A stretch of DNA of 64,000 bases from NCBI GenBank assembly GCA_031841125.1, contig CM063114.1:10044001-10108000 (forward strand), given 5' to 3'. The position numbers were made by a program, and so were the translations under genes. This stretch comes from Acanthococcus lagerstroemiae (Eukaryota; Arthropoda; Insecta; Hemiptera; Eriococcidae). Of this stretch, positions 35,520 to 47,764 are shown piece after piece; positions within the stretch are counted from its first letter, which is position 1; each line of letters begins with the position of its first letter. Under the pieces are notes generated by a model. The model ran no database searches. It saw only the letters and a program-made list of their open reading frames with translations, and had not been told where the DNA came from.

Positions 35520-38450
35520 TGACGTATACTTTTTGTGTTTAAACAACATAATATACAGTATGCAAGTCATTTCGTGATATCGATTTTAAAACTCGTAATT
35601 TAAACTTTTTTATTCGTGGCTTCACATTTCGTTCAATCACACTTTTTATTTCGTGCTATTTAATACTTCCCTATCTTTTTCTCTGTACTAGACAGACATG
35701 AAACTGAGAGTCAAGAATTAGGAGGCAAAATCTTTGCGAATTAACTATACGTTTGTATTCGGAACAGGATGCCTCATGAAAGGAGATCAGTTATTTCCCA
35801 AGGAGGATGAACCATTCGAGGGTATAAAACTAGGTCAACATGGGCTTAGTTTCCATGAGCTTGGAAGCTCGTTGTTCCTAAAGTTGGATAAGAATAATCT
35901 TGAAAACCTCGCTATTACCCTTTCTCTAGTCACCCTCGCCTGGCAAATAAAAAGTGATATTGAAACCAAGTTTGTCCTAAATCATCACGTGTAGACCGTC
36001 CTACATTTTGGTCTTCCCTGGAAATTTGCTCAAGTGTGACTACTTACTATTTTCCAAGTAATCTGGCTCACGAGAAGTATTATTCATGTAATTCAGCTAC
36101 GCGAGGAATATTGAAAAGTACGAGCTTGGGGGACTGAACTAAGACGCAAATTGGAAAGGGTGTCTCCCTAGTGACCGAGGCAATTAGTGAAATTGGGAGA
36201 AATTACGGGCCGCGGAACCCAGTTGGAAAAATTCTCTCTTCTACTTTTATTGGAATAAGCAGTCATAGATTTATTAAGCAAAACTGAAAAATATATTTCC
36301 CCGAAGGAATGTTTCTGAGTTTGAAACGAAAACTCGCGTTCAGCTGTCAAACTCCCTCCCCTCCCTCATCGCTAGAATCGGCCGCTAAGCTTAACTAACT
36401 TCCATATTTGAGACAGTAGAAATTAGAAATATCATTTATTATCAACACTTTACTCGAGAACTTCAGTCACTTTACCAAAATTTAGCATTAACGAATTCCC
36501 TAGCCGTTGTGAACATCGTATGACGCAAGAACGGTAGTCGAATAAAATATCCGAGGCAACGCGAACGAATTTAATTTCGTGGTAAAACAATTTTCGCACT
36601 GGAAAAGGCAGAGCAGAATCCGTCTGTTGGTTGAAGGAACTTGAAAAGGAAATCGAAAAAATAAATTAAAGAAAAGAAAAGAAAGAAAAATAAACGGGGG
36701 AAAAGATCAAGAACCATTCTTTAACGGCGGTGGTTAAATGATTTTTTTATTTCGAGTTAAATTTTGCGAATCGGCGTCGGGCGATATCTCAATTAGAAAA
36801 AAATCATTTTTTCTCAACTTGCTAAGTAAATAAACGGATGTAGCGCCAAGTACCCCCGATCGTGAAAATAAGCTGGATTGTTTTCCTTCTCGAGCCTTCG
36901 AATTACAAGAATATTAAATTCCATATTGACGAGACCCCGAAAAATTGGGGAAAATTATAGTAGCTTAGTTTCCATTCGGCTTCGGAGGGCTCGGACCAAT
37001 TATAGGAATTAGATTACTTGATTCTCCAAAGGATTAGGCCGTGGGAAACTGTTTCAGACATTTCGAATGAAGCGATCGCGTGTTTGTTTTCGTTAATTTC
37101 CGGGCCTCTCGAAATTTCTGGAAAAATTGGAATTAATGTATAAAATAGAATCTCCGTCAATTTGTGTGGCAGAAGTCTCGACTGATTAGCCCGGAATATT
37201 AGGTTAACTGGTACAGGAAGCAACTGACATTCAAAAGTGTTCGCGGAGTATTCTTAACTATTAAAATTCAGTATGTAGATCACTGGTATGGCTGAAAAAT
37301 GATTAATAATACATGCCGTCTGATTTGTGAGCCTAGAAAGGATCAATTTTGAGATTATCATTACCCTGGCAGACTTCTGAAAGTTAACTGGGCCTGCAAT
37401 GGGAAAGTTTCGAACAAAAATTGAAGCTCCTTAGATTTTTTATACCAAGGGTTTCCTAAAGTTTCTTTTAAATTGACCTACGAACATCGTAGGTAAAAGG
37501 TTCAATAATTTTTTATGCTGCTATGCATTAACGCAAATGCTATGGGTGCTAACGTTCAATTTCTGACATTTCTTTTATAGCATCGAGCCATAGGGAGTAG
37601 AAGAAATGTTCATTTACCCACAAAACAGTTCCACAGTTGAGGTTTTTCGTCTTCTGTGCCCACACTTTAGGTTACTGAATTCATTTTCTGTATATTTGAA
37701 TTAAGATATCGACAGAGGAGGGAGGAAGTGCTGACATCTTTCAGAATATTTTTTAGTAGGTACAAAATGGTAGTTAAAGCACACCAGTTCAATGCAGAGT
37801 CAGTGGTCTCAAAGTAAGACGAAAATTTGAACTAAAAGTCAAGATCTACTGTCCAATGGAGATTATATTATTAGGTCAAAAGCATGCAAACTCAAAAAAG
37901 TTTCAGTTCATCGATCCTCTATTTCATGAGGCTCAAGGTCATTAACTCCAAGGTTAATTACTTTTAATTCAGTACCATTGAACTGATCTTTGAAGCTAGT
38001 GTGTTCCAGCTCTTGACTGTTCGTATACAAATCATAGGGCGTGGAGAGTCTTTTAATCTGTTTTGGAAATTGTTTTTCCTCCATTTTCAAAAAAGCACTT
38101 GGACGGAGGAATACAAAAGATGGTTCATTTTTATCCTCGCGAAAATATCATTTCAAAATTTCTCGACGCAATCTTGTAAGTTCATTCCACTAATAGTGAT
38201 TCCTGAAAAATGCTTACTCGACCGGATAAGAAAAGGGGGGTCACATTTTACCAAACCTCTCCACGCTTTATGGGGAAATGTTGGTAGTTTTGACTTGTTT
38301 GACTGATTTTTTATTTATTTTAGTTGTAATAATAATAAATAATGAACATTGATAATTTTTCTGCTGATGGCTCCGAGGGGAGGAGGCTATGAAGGGGGTT
38401 CAAAAAGCCATAGCTCATTTTTTTGGATATGAGATTTAATATGTGAGTTT
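35520..38450. other. no recognisable gene
   Basis: Mixed sequence with an 86-codon frame at 35734-35994 (plus), whose product has no motif I recognise. An AAAGAAAAG simple repeat lies near 36668. No RNA gene or repeat boundary noted. Confidence 0.35.
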
Positions 38451-38453
38451 GAG

Positions 38454-39885
38454 AAGGTAACCTAGCCAATAATGGGCACCTTAAGCAATTTTTTCCCGTA
38501 AATATTTTATTTTATTGGATCAACTTGCAAACGCGAGACAAAAATTACAAAATGAAGGATAAAATTCTCCATAAGTTTCCCTTTGAATGTGGGGAAAGAG
38601 CTAAAAATTAGTGTTCAAAATGTGTCTTAAAGACGACCATAATTTTGGCTAATAATGGGCACTGAAAAATTCGAAAATCCAGTAATGTGCACCCAATAAT
38701 GGACACAAAGAAAAATAATGAACAATGTATTTTTAATAAGAGGGCTTAAAATGAACTACACTTTATATGAATCAGAAAAATTTTATATCAATTTTTCTTT
38801 AAAATTATAGCTCAAAACATGAGATCCGAAAAAAAAATTCTATTATCAATTTTCGTTTTTCTGCACTAAATTTTTTACTAGCTTGCGGGATGCTACCTTT
38901 TAGATGGATTTGATCTGTGACTTGAACCGTACAACATATATTGTTTCCGGCCAGAGAGCGCTAAGAACATCGGAGATAATCGAGGGATCCATATTAAAGG
39001 AGGGTCCATATTAGGCAACCGCTTACCTTATTATAAACACATGCAAGCTGTATAAGTGCCAACTGTGAAAGAAATAACGTCCTGATAAGACCAAAACAAT
39101 GATTATTAGCAGCCCCGTAAAGAGAAAAAGAGGGCCTGGGGAAATTTCCACGCCCCCTCCTTCCAGTTCATTTGTTTCTTCTGTCAGATGGGAAAAAATT
39201 ATAAGCTATGGGATAAGAGGTTCCTTTCATGTTGTAAGGAGTGATTGCTGATTTGATGTACAGTAAGATGTAGCCGTAAGCGTTGAAATTCAGGTTTTTT
39301 AAAAATATCAGGCCCTCCTGAAAGTCCGGGCCTGGGGTATTTCCCTCTTTCCCTCCTCCCTCTCGACAGGGCTGATTATTAGCAACGTGCTCATTACTGG
39401 AGTTTGCACAGTATTTGACTGTTTCTAATAATGGACATACACAGACCATTACTAGACAGATGACAAATTTTGATAACCCCATAATGGGCACTTGTACTAT
39501 GAAGGCATTTATTACATTTACGTATGAATCCAGCATCGCATATCAAAGCATAACTTTAATAAAGTGCTCTGCTACTTATATCTCATAATAAAATCTGCAT
39601 TAGCACTCAATTTATCGTAACTAGAAATTTCTTCCGTTCCTTTATTATTTTTTAACGAATGCGGAAAACTTTGCCTGCAGTCACCCTTTTTTTCAAACAA
39701 AAATTATTATCACGAAAATGGTCCAACCTTTTAGGGTTTTAGGGCAATCAATGAGGACAATTATGTTGGAAAGATGAACTGGCATAATCAGTGTTGCCAA
39801 TTAGCGTCTAGAAATCTTAAAATAAACAACTGAAATCTAAATTGCCCATTATAGGTGAGGTGCCCATTATTGGCTAGGTTACCTT
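38454..39885. mobile_element. 1.4 kb TIR element with repeated TAATGGGCAC motifs
   Basis: The left end is AAGGTAACCTAGCC, continuing AATAATGGGCACCT. The right end is its inverse, AGGTGCCCATTATTGGC followed by TAGGTTACCTT, giving 28-bp TIRs. The motif TAATGGGCAC, or a one- to two-base variant, recurs inside near 38648, 38685, 38700, 39429 and 39480, and inverted near 39844. That fits subterminal binding sites for a transposase. No target duplication is obvious. The minus-strand frame at 39168-39536 has no transposase motif. Confidence 0.75.
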
Positions 39886-41005
39886 ATTACATTTATTTGG
39901 TTTTGACCCACTGGAATATCGCCAAGAAACTTCATTCAGGACTATTTCTCGAGTTAATAGTCGCGTAACCAAGTCCGAGGTGGTCGGGACCTCCTTGGCA
40001 GTTTCATAGCGTAATGGTTTTTCTAATTTTACCACCCCCTATGACCCCCCCCCCCCTCCATCGCACACTAGGCTGGCTAAGCTGCTGAGTCGATGTGTGG
40101 GTTTCCCAGGTTGCTGAAACTGATTCTTTGTTTAGTTTTTTTCTTTACCTGTCGAGGTACAACTAGAGAGGCCAAATCTGAATCGGATCATTTTTTGTAG
40201 TCGATTAATAGGTTTTCAAGGTTGATGATTCTGATTGTGAGGTTAGTGCTAAGATAAAATAAGAACTGGCCCATTCAGAGGCAGACTTTGCAGGAGGTGT
40301 AAGCTAAGCCTTCCCTCCTCAAAAGACCGACTTATTTCCCCGAAAATGTCAAAAATAAAATTCTATTATTAGGGTCCTAAAATCGACTTTGTATACAGAA
40401 CAGACTTCATGATCAAGTCTGTTCATGCTCATATTGTTTTTTAAGTTCTTTAGAATTCAGATAATTATTTATTTCACATTATTTAAGCAGAAAAATTTAG
40501 GAGAGGGTGCTAAAGTTGAAAAGGGAAAAAAAAATTGATATAACGAATGAACGAGTGATGAGATGATCATAAGTTGTCCCTTGATAACTAACCTCCTTTC
40601 TAGAAGGAAGGGAGAAGTGCAAGCCTAACTCCTTAGAAGGAGGCACTTAGGGCTGTTTATCGTGAGCCCTCAGAGAGCATGCATGTGTCCCAAAACACAA
40701 TCTTTCAAAAATTATGTCTTTGAAAATCCAAAAATGTTTCATTGGCTTCGTTTCCGGCTACAATTTTCTTCTTAATTTTACTACCCTAATTTTCCCTGCA
40801 AATAACGGAAAGTACTGTGCATTTCAGGGTCAGACATGAATTCAATGATATGAACACTGTCGTAATAAATTTCATGTATTTATGACGAAGTTCACAGTTT
40901 TTCTATGAACTGCTATTACGTACTAGAGATTTTCAAATTTAACTTTTTGTTATTCCCTTCTGATTACATGAGCATTGCTAGGTCATTCTCCAGAAACTGA
41001 CAGCA
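39886..41005. other. no recognisable gene
   Basis: AT-rich, with a C12 run at 40045-40056. No gene, RNA or clear repeat recognised. Confidence 0.4.
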
Positions 41006-41155
41006 GTATTTTCAAACAACACTTAATATTCTAAGTACCCTTAAATGGAAAAAATCATTTAAAATTTCACTAAGTGACCTCCTACTTGAGTGCTATTTTA
41101 AGTGATTTTTTCCCATTTAAGGGTACTTAGAAAATGAAGCGTTGTGTGAAAATAC
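41006..41155. repeat. 150-bp near-perfect palindrome (hairpin MITE)
   Basis: The left arm GTATTTTCAAACAACAC pairs with GTTGTGTGAAAATAC at the right end. Inside, CTAAGTACCCTTAAATGG and AAAAAATCA(T/C)TTAAAAT pair across a loop near 41068-41091. Non-coding. It lies immediately before the repeat copy at 41165. Confidence 0.8.
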
Positions 41156-41164
41156 ACGGCTATG

Positions 41165-41960
41165 AGACTCTTATCATCAGCAAAATTTGGACCCTAACTT
41201 TCAATTTTTTTTATTGATTTCATTGATTTTTTTTTTTTTTTTGGGGGGGGGGGGGGTAAGACTTCGGGGTTACACAGTAACATCCGCAACAAATTCCACT
41301 AATCCAATTCATCAAACCAGACGGTTACCATCTTTTAAATGGAAAAAGCATACGGAGGTTTCCATCGTCGTGGATGTTACCACCTTGTCTCAATGCCTAT
41401 TATGTTTTTGAAACTTTTGTTTCAAGTTGTTTTTTTTTTCAATAAAGTGCTATTATATATTATTCAAAAAAATTGAAAATATAGTTAAGAACTTCATTAT
41501 GCTATCAGTAACCTTACATTTCCAGAAGGTATGGCAAAAAATTCTGTTACCAGGGTTTCCAGTTCACTATCGTGGTCAGTCTTTGACTGGTGCAAAGGTA
41601 TGCGTCTACATTTTTCAGCAAAACAAATGGCAGTACTGGTAGAGCTTTAATCCCTAACACAATTCAGATGCTGGATTGTAGTCATTGGCACATGTGATGG
41701 CACCAGAAAATTCTTGAAGCTGTTTTTGTCCATAGTCATGGACATCAGTACTTTCACCGTGGACAAAATATCGTGGTTTAAATTTTGATGCGCCTGCTCT
41801 GTGTACTTGTTGAATATTCTGTACTACATACAAAAATATAAAATAAGTATTAATGGGGGGGGGGAGCAAGAAAAGAAATGCCATCTTAATATTCTCAGTT
41901 TCTAGAGAATAACCTTGCTATAATATTAAAGTATGACCCATTTATAAACATGAACTTGGC
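41165..41960. repeat. long dispersed repeat, copy A
   Basis: Diverged match in the same orientation to 45675-47290. Shared landmarks include AATTTGGACCCTAACTTTC, AAATTCCACTAATCCAATT, CCATCGTCGTGGATGTTACC, TTGTTTCAAGTTG, GTAGTCATTGGC(A/G)CATGTGAT and CTTGTTGAATATTCT. It carries G14 at 41243-41256. On the minus strand both copies can be read as AITCANDY, so a decayed coding segment is conceivable. No known domain. Confidence 0.75.
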
Positions 41961-42326
41961 TTGTATTATGGATTCTACGAAATTTTCATTCCTCTCTTGG
42001 GCAACGTAATACTGGATCTGGAATCAACATACTGCAGTATTGAAAATAAAATCATTGATACTAAAAATCTAGTAATGAATATGAACTTCCAGCTGTCAAG
42101 AATTTGAACTCATTGTCAACATTACATGAAAAATGGTTTGCAGACCGTCCAAACCTAGTATTTAATACGCATGATGTATTTCGTAAAAATTCCGCTTGTC
42201 CCAAGGGCCCCAATTTTGAACCAAACTGAAGCCGGCTAGCCGGCTAGAAAAAATTTAGTGCGTGCTCCTCATGGTAGCTGAAAAACGAGGGAGGAAGCTC
42301 AAAAAAATAAAATTTTAGTTTTTTTC

Positions 42327-42460
42327 CAGGAATCCCGGCAATTATTAGTAGGTCATTTGTATAGCTTAAGAGCATCCTATTTGTGTTTTTTATTGCTTTG
42401 TGTACTTCTGGCATTGCCATGTTAAAGAGAGTTGGTGATATGGCTGAGCCTTGGGGTACA
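42327..42460 (-). pseudogene. LINE reverse transcriptase, motifs B-C fragment
   Basis: The minus strand reads VPQGSAISPTLFNMAM (RT motif B), PEVHKAIKNTNRM, then LLSYTNDLLIIAG. The last block is motif C, where the usual (Y/F)ADD has become YTND, losing one catalytic Asp. Only about 45 codons remain. It is the same family as the plus-strand piece at 52517-52623 (shared FN.AM.EVH.A and LLSY..DLL.IAG) and differs from LINE-A and LINE-B. Confidence 0.8.
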
Positions 42461-42469
42461 GTGTTAATT

Positions 42470-44365
42470 TACAAGTTTTAAAGGACGTTGAACCTAATTT
42501 TGAAAGTATTTTGAATCCGAATCTTTAAGGTGCGGGGGTCAGGCTGAATTACAGTATTTATGGGAGTATCATCTACGAAATTTGAGCGCTTACAGATGCC
42601 ATGAAAAGCAATTATTAATTAAACTTTTTGGATTCGAGGAGGGGGCTGTGGGTCCTACGTGCCTTGTCCGATCGATCCGTTAGAATTTTATTTAATCTTA
42701 ATGGAACTGATCTAGGGGTGTATCTGACAATATAAATCCACCGCGACATAATGAGGCACTTTACTTTTCGCAGACTACATTTTTGACATAAAATTTAAAA
42801 TTGGTTCGGAAAAAATTTAATATTTTTTATTGAAATCTTGCATACGTTGCTTTCAGGTTAAAAGAACTTGTCGAATATCGTTGCCTTGTCGATATTATCA
42901 GAAGCGAATTCAGCGACCTTATAAATCAAAGACTTAATATTTTTTGTTAAAATTCAGTCGTCCCATCTCCCGGTATTACAATTTCAACCTTAGCATAATA
43001 ATCTTGAAAATGAATTCAGTGACCTTTAGCTACTTCAGTCGGTGTACCATTTTCGTTGATATTGCCCCAGTTATACGCATTTTTAACCAATCAGCAGTAC
43101 ATCAACCTGCTATAGATTACGAGGAGATGGAGCAGCAATTTCGGATAAAAATCTCGAAAATTCTTGTCGGTATTTATTATTGATTTCATATCGACGTTAA
43201 TTTTCTGAATCCAAACATTCGGTTTGAAGAATTGCCTCGTCACGCATTCGTCTCATTAATCGAGTTTACAGTCGAAACGAAATCGAATAAGTCTTTAAAT
43301 ACCTGCGACTAATGTCAATGTACTTGAGAAATTGCTCGAAGCAGCTGTCAGGCTGCCGATGAACAAGTCAACCGATATAAATACGAATAATGACCTCGCG
43401 TACACCCGCGCACTAGTCACTAGTCACAAGATCACATTGACCCAAATAAATGGAAAAATAGAATACTCATTCCAGCCATGCGTGAGAGATCAGGTCACAT
43501 AGCAATGCCGGATCAGGGTTTGAGTTGCTCCTCTTTCTCTAAAACTTAATGGCCGTTGGAATAAACGAAGTAGTTATTCCTTGAATTCTTCTAGAATCTA
43601 GCTGTACACATCCAGTCATACAATCAGGTGTCAGTCCTCTGGTCTTCACGGAGACCGGGGCAGATGCAGCTAGACCAGATGTTTTGGGAGAACTGTATGA
43701 AGTCGAGGTAGTGCTGTGATATGGACATTTAGTACATCGTTCGATGTTGGTCGCTTTTCATTTTATCGATTTAAGCTGAATATCAGCCGTCACCATTCGA
43801 TCGGATATCAAAGGCCAAAATTAAGGCCATAGTGGGTTTATCCGTTCAGATAGTTAACCACTTTCCGACCCTCAGGGTCGGACTAGCCAAACTTTCGGAT
43901 CTCGACGATTAAGCCATCAAGTCGCGAGTAACCCCGTCAAAGACTTTTCGACAAGCAACTGTATCCATGGATTTATAAGCTCCTTGGGGCCCTTTCGGTA
44001 ATTCGTTATGTCCTGTTGGTCGGCAGTCCGACGCTACCAACCCGTGAAAATGTCCAGTTACTTTAGGGCATTCAGTTTTCAGGTAATGACTCGGCTGAAC
44101 GGATTCTCTGAGTTTGAAATTTCCTAGTTCTCAGTGCAGTGGATTTCATAAGGGACGCTGGTTTCTTAGAACAGTTGTTTTGTTGGTATAATTTCTAAAT
44201 CCCGAAACCGATGTGTGTTTATTGGAGACAAATCACCGGCTAATTGAGACTATTGAAGAGTGGAAATTCTAAAGAGGATAAGTGTGAGTAACAATTGTTC
44301 ACAGCTAGCGAAAGTCTATCTGAAGCGACCAATTTTTATTTCTTCAAGGAGCCAATGGGTACGTA
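42470..44365. other. no recognisable gene
   Basis: Less repetitive, with moderate GC around 43550-44050, including the small palindrome CCGACCCTCAGGGTCGG near 43866. Short frames carry no known motif. Possible host intron or intergenic DNA. Confidence 0.35.
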
Positions 44366-44368
44366 CGA

Positions 44369-44567
44369 CGGGTGTTCAGAGAATAAGGTAACAAGGGCTA
44401 TTATGACATACGTAACTATAAACTGTAAAAATTTTATTTTACAAAATTTGAAAAGATACAACCTTCAGCTACTTCTCAATACAGTTACCTTCCCGATTGA
44501 GGCATTTATTCCATCAGTTTACTAATTTATAGATCCCTTCCCTATAGAGCCGTTCAACGAATCAAAC
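44369..44567 (-). mobile_element. inverted 3' end of a mariner element
   Basis: The sequence from CGGGTGTTC through AACAAGGGC to CAACGAATCAAAC is the inverse of the 3' end of the adjacent mariner (about 45108-45296), including its last coding codons. It stops exactly where the 5' TIR of the next copy begins (44568). This gives a palindrome-like arrangement of roughly 190-bp arms around the mariner. Confidence 0.85.
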
Positions 44568-45296
44568 CGGGCGTTCAAAAAGTAAGGTAACAAGGCTTGT
44601 TATGTTGAAACCAGTGGGTGGATTATAAATCTAGAAACATAGCATGATTCTACGTTCTTTTTACTCTAAGACTATAAACGTTTCCGTCAATTTAATATTT
44701 GTTTAGACGGTTTCCTATGCTGCTAACAAAATGACGGCATGCGTATTCTGGGATGCTCGTGGAATTCTTTTGGTTTTGGTTGATTTTCTCTCGTATAGTA
44801 CAAAGGTAACCTCAGATGTATACTGTGACCAGCTGAACCGCTTATGTAGAGAAATTAAAGGCCGCAGACCCTGATTCTTAGTTTGAGGTGTTCACTTTTT
44901 GCAAGATAACGCACGACTGCGCACCTCTCATGTCACTACTGCTTTGTTGAAGTCGTTCAATTGGGATGTTTTGCCGCACTCAGCCCACTCTCTCGACTTG
45001 GCACCCTACGATTTTCATTTATTTCCGCATTTAATAAGATACGTGGGTGGAACTCTTTAAAAATCACCCAACGAGCTGCAAAAATCGTTGTACATTAGTT
45101 TGATTCGTTGGATGGCAAATTCTCCAGGGAAGGTATCTATAAGTTAGTAAATTGATGGGATAGATGCCCCGATTGGGAAGGTAACTATATTGAGAAGTAG
45201 TTTAAGGTTGTATCTTTTCAAATCTTGTAAAATGAAGTATTTACAATTTATAGTTATTTCATAATATGTCTTGTTACCTTACTTTTTGAACGCCCC
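44568..45296 (+). mobile_element. internally deleted mariner element
   Basis: The 5' TIR is GGGCGTTCAAAAAGTAAGG followed by TAACAAGGC. The 3' TIR is its inverse, CCTTACTTTTTGAACGCCC. At about 730 bp it is shorter than the usual 1.3 kb mariner, and the first half of the transposase gene is absent. TTATA follows the right end; the left flank is the inverted fragment, so no target duplication can be read. Confidence 0.85.
44701..45200 (+). pseudogene. mariner transposase, C-terminal half
   Basis: The plus strand reads MTACVFWDARGILLVLVDFL, DVYCDQLNRLCREIKGRRP, stops, then FLQDNARLRTSHVTTALL, WDVLPHSAHSLDLAPYDFHL and WDRCPDWEGNYIEK with a terminal stop. These match the mariner order 'HDNARPH', 'YSPDLAPSDFHLF' and the 'YDKC...GDYVEK' end. 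The second catalytic Asp (QDNAR) and the third (APYDFH) remain. The DNA-binding N-terminus and the block with the first catalytic Asp are deleted. At least three in-frame stops make it inactive. Confidence 0.9.
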
Positions 45297-45674
45297 TTAT
45301 AGGTAATAGATAACCTTTTAAAAATATCCTGAAAATTCCAAGGCATTCTGGTTTGGTTATAACCAGATAGCAGCCGGCCAAAATCTTAGATGTCATTTTG
45401 GCATGTTCGAGAAAAGCTAAAAGCAAAATGTCCACCCGTTTATCTTAGTTTTTTTTTTTTCTTTTTGTACTTGATACAACTTTTAAAAGGCTGCTATTTA
45501 CTTGAAGTGATTATTGATACCGTTGAACGAAGAAAAAAATAATATTCCCTCCCTTCAAAAACAACGATGAAGAATACGCGGAAAAGAATGCAAAGGAAAC
45601 TTTAATGTCAATATGATTGAGCAGATGGTAGATATTCTCCCACCTTGACTGATGATTGTGGTTCATTCTCCAGT

Positions 45675-47290
45675 TATCACCAAATTTTGAACCCTGACTT
45701 CCATTTTTTGGGGGCGGGGGATATTTTGTGTTACACGGGAATATCCCCAATAAATTCCACTAATCCAATTGAGAGGGCTTCTTCCAAACTGTGAGCTAAA
45801 GGTAAAAAACGTAATTTTACTGGAAACGAAAAAAATGTTTAACATTGCTACGAGCTAAAGGTAAAAAACATAATTCTACAGGAAACGAGAAAAATGTTTG
45901 AATGTTGTAGAGTAGTCACTAGTTCGTATCCAATGGGGGGGGGGGTAGCGTTAAGGAGTATTTTACTAATCCAGATGTGTCAGCGGAAGACACCAGATGC
46001 TAACTGGTTGCCCATAATCAGTCACCATGTCACCATAGTGACCCATCTCTTACCTTTGGCTCAGTTTAGAAAATAAATTCCTGTATAAATTTGCAGTTCT
46101 GTGATACTGCTTGCTTTCTATAAATGTAATAGCCATGCCATTAGTATCACATACGCTTACAAGCATCTTCTATCTGACAAAATAAAAATGAGAAGGGGTG
46201 CACATAATTTTCAATTTTACTCTCAACATTTGTCCTTGGAACACAGAAACTAACATAGAGAGTTTCACTTTCAGTATGTCACCAAAACCATCTAATATAC
46301 ATTACAAAATCATCCTAGAGTACTTTTAGCTCAGTCATCTTTTGAATGGAAACAGCATAGGCAGATGTCCATCGTCGTGGATGTTACCATCTTGGCTCAA
46401 AACCTGTTTAATTTTTGTTTCAAGTTGGTTTTTCTCGATAAAGTGGTATCATTTCTCAGAAAGATTGGAAGTACATATGTCCTGGGATCATGAAATGTGC
46501 CTTGAGTGCGAAAACAGATTTTCGAGATAAACGAGTGTAATGATGGGATGGTGGTAGTGGTGCGCACAGATGTACATAGCATGTACATCTGTGGTGGTGC
46601 GTTTACGCGTTGCTATGACAACCGCGTTTCGAATTCTTGTTCTCTGTCATTTCCCTAGGCCCGTTTCACGCGACGCCATGTAAACGGATGTTTTTAAACT
46701 TTTGACGTAATTTTTAAATGCAATTTGTGGGGCAACTAATGAAGATAAGAAGCTGTGATTTGTTGCGTTCAAAAGAGCGTGATTTTTTTCTATAAGAATT
46801 GCCAAGAAAGTGAAAAATGATTTTTTGACACTAGAGGCACATTTCATGATTCCAGGTCACATATATGAAGAAGTTAAATTTGCTGGATGGCGTAAAGTTC
46901 TGTTCCAGGGTTTTCAGTCCATTGTTGTGGTCCATCTTTAACTAGTACCCACAAATATATGTGCCCTGTACATTTCTCAGCCTAAAATGTGGCAATATTG
47001 GTACAGTTTTGATCCCTGCACACGATCCAGGTGCCAGATCGTAGTCATTGGCGCATGTGATAGCATAGTTTTCAAAAAATTTCGTAAAAAAGGAAATTAT
47101 TGAAGCTGTTTTATCCGTAGTCGTGGATTTCAGTGCTTTTGTTATGGACAAAAGTGGTCCTTTCCCTAAATATAGATGTTCCTGCTCTGTAAACTTGTTG
47201 AATATTCTCTACTATTTATAAACTAAGGATTATGAAAAAAAGGAAAAAAGTCATGTTAATATTTTCAGTTCCTGGAGAATGACCTTTGTA
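45675..47290. repeat. long dispersed repeat, copy B
   Basis: Matches copy A (41165-41960) in the same orientation in blocks: 45690-45775 with 41195-41310, 46340-46470 with 41335-41460, and 46890-47215 with 41530-41850. Two stretches absent from copy A lie between the blocks. The first holds a tandem GAGCTAAAGGTAAAAAAC duplication (about 45793 and 45851) and a G11 run (45935-45945). The second (46475-46890) holds a perfect hairpin at 46565. Confidence 0.75.
46565..46593. repeat. perfect 13-bp hairpin
   Basis: CACAGATGTACAT, the 3-base loop AGC, then ATGTACATCTGTG. It is a compact perfect inverted repeat within the part of copy B not shared with copy A. The stem is too short for a typical animal microRNA precursor. 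Confidence 0.7.
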
Positions 47291-47764
47291 TTCCATGCTG
47301 GATTAGTACTTGAAACCCCCCCCCCTTGCGAAAAAACAGTTTTTTGTGATTTATTCTTATGGAGACTTAGCTCCTTTAAGATTTTCGGCTATTGTAAAGT
47401 TAGCTTCACGGCTACTTTTAAACGCATATTCTGCGCTCCTGCGAGTATATCATGAGATGACTTATGGTTCTCACTGTGTATTGGCTTCCATTTTCTACAC
47501 CTAACTCCGTCAGAGAGTGAAATTCGTCGAAAATGGCACGTACCCCCGTAGAATTTCCAATCTTCGATTTACATCCTTAAAATGCTTGAAAGTCGAGCTT
47601 TGAATATATTTCTTGGCAATTTATTCCAAAAATTAGCCAAACTTCCGTGAGTAATTTCATATTGTATCTATAATGCTGTGCACTAGCAGTTTCTTTTTCT
47701 TCATAATTTTAGACATTTTTGCACTTCTTTAATTAAAAAAATTGCCTTTCAAACTTTGAATAAA

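Noticed and set aside
39168..39536. 122-codon minus-strand frame within the 1.4 kb TIR element as transposase
   Set aside because: It lacks DDE spacing or any known transposase motif and overlaps the repeated TAATGGGCAC sites.
46565..46593. microRNA precursor
   Set aside because: The stem is only 13 bp with a 3-base loop, too short for a typical animal precursor.
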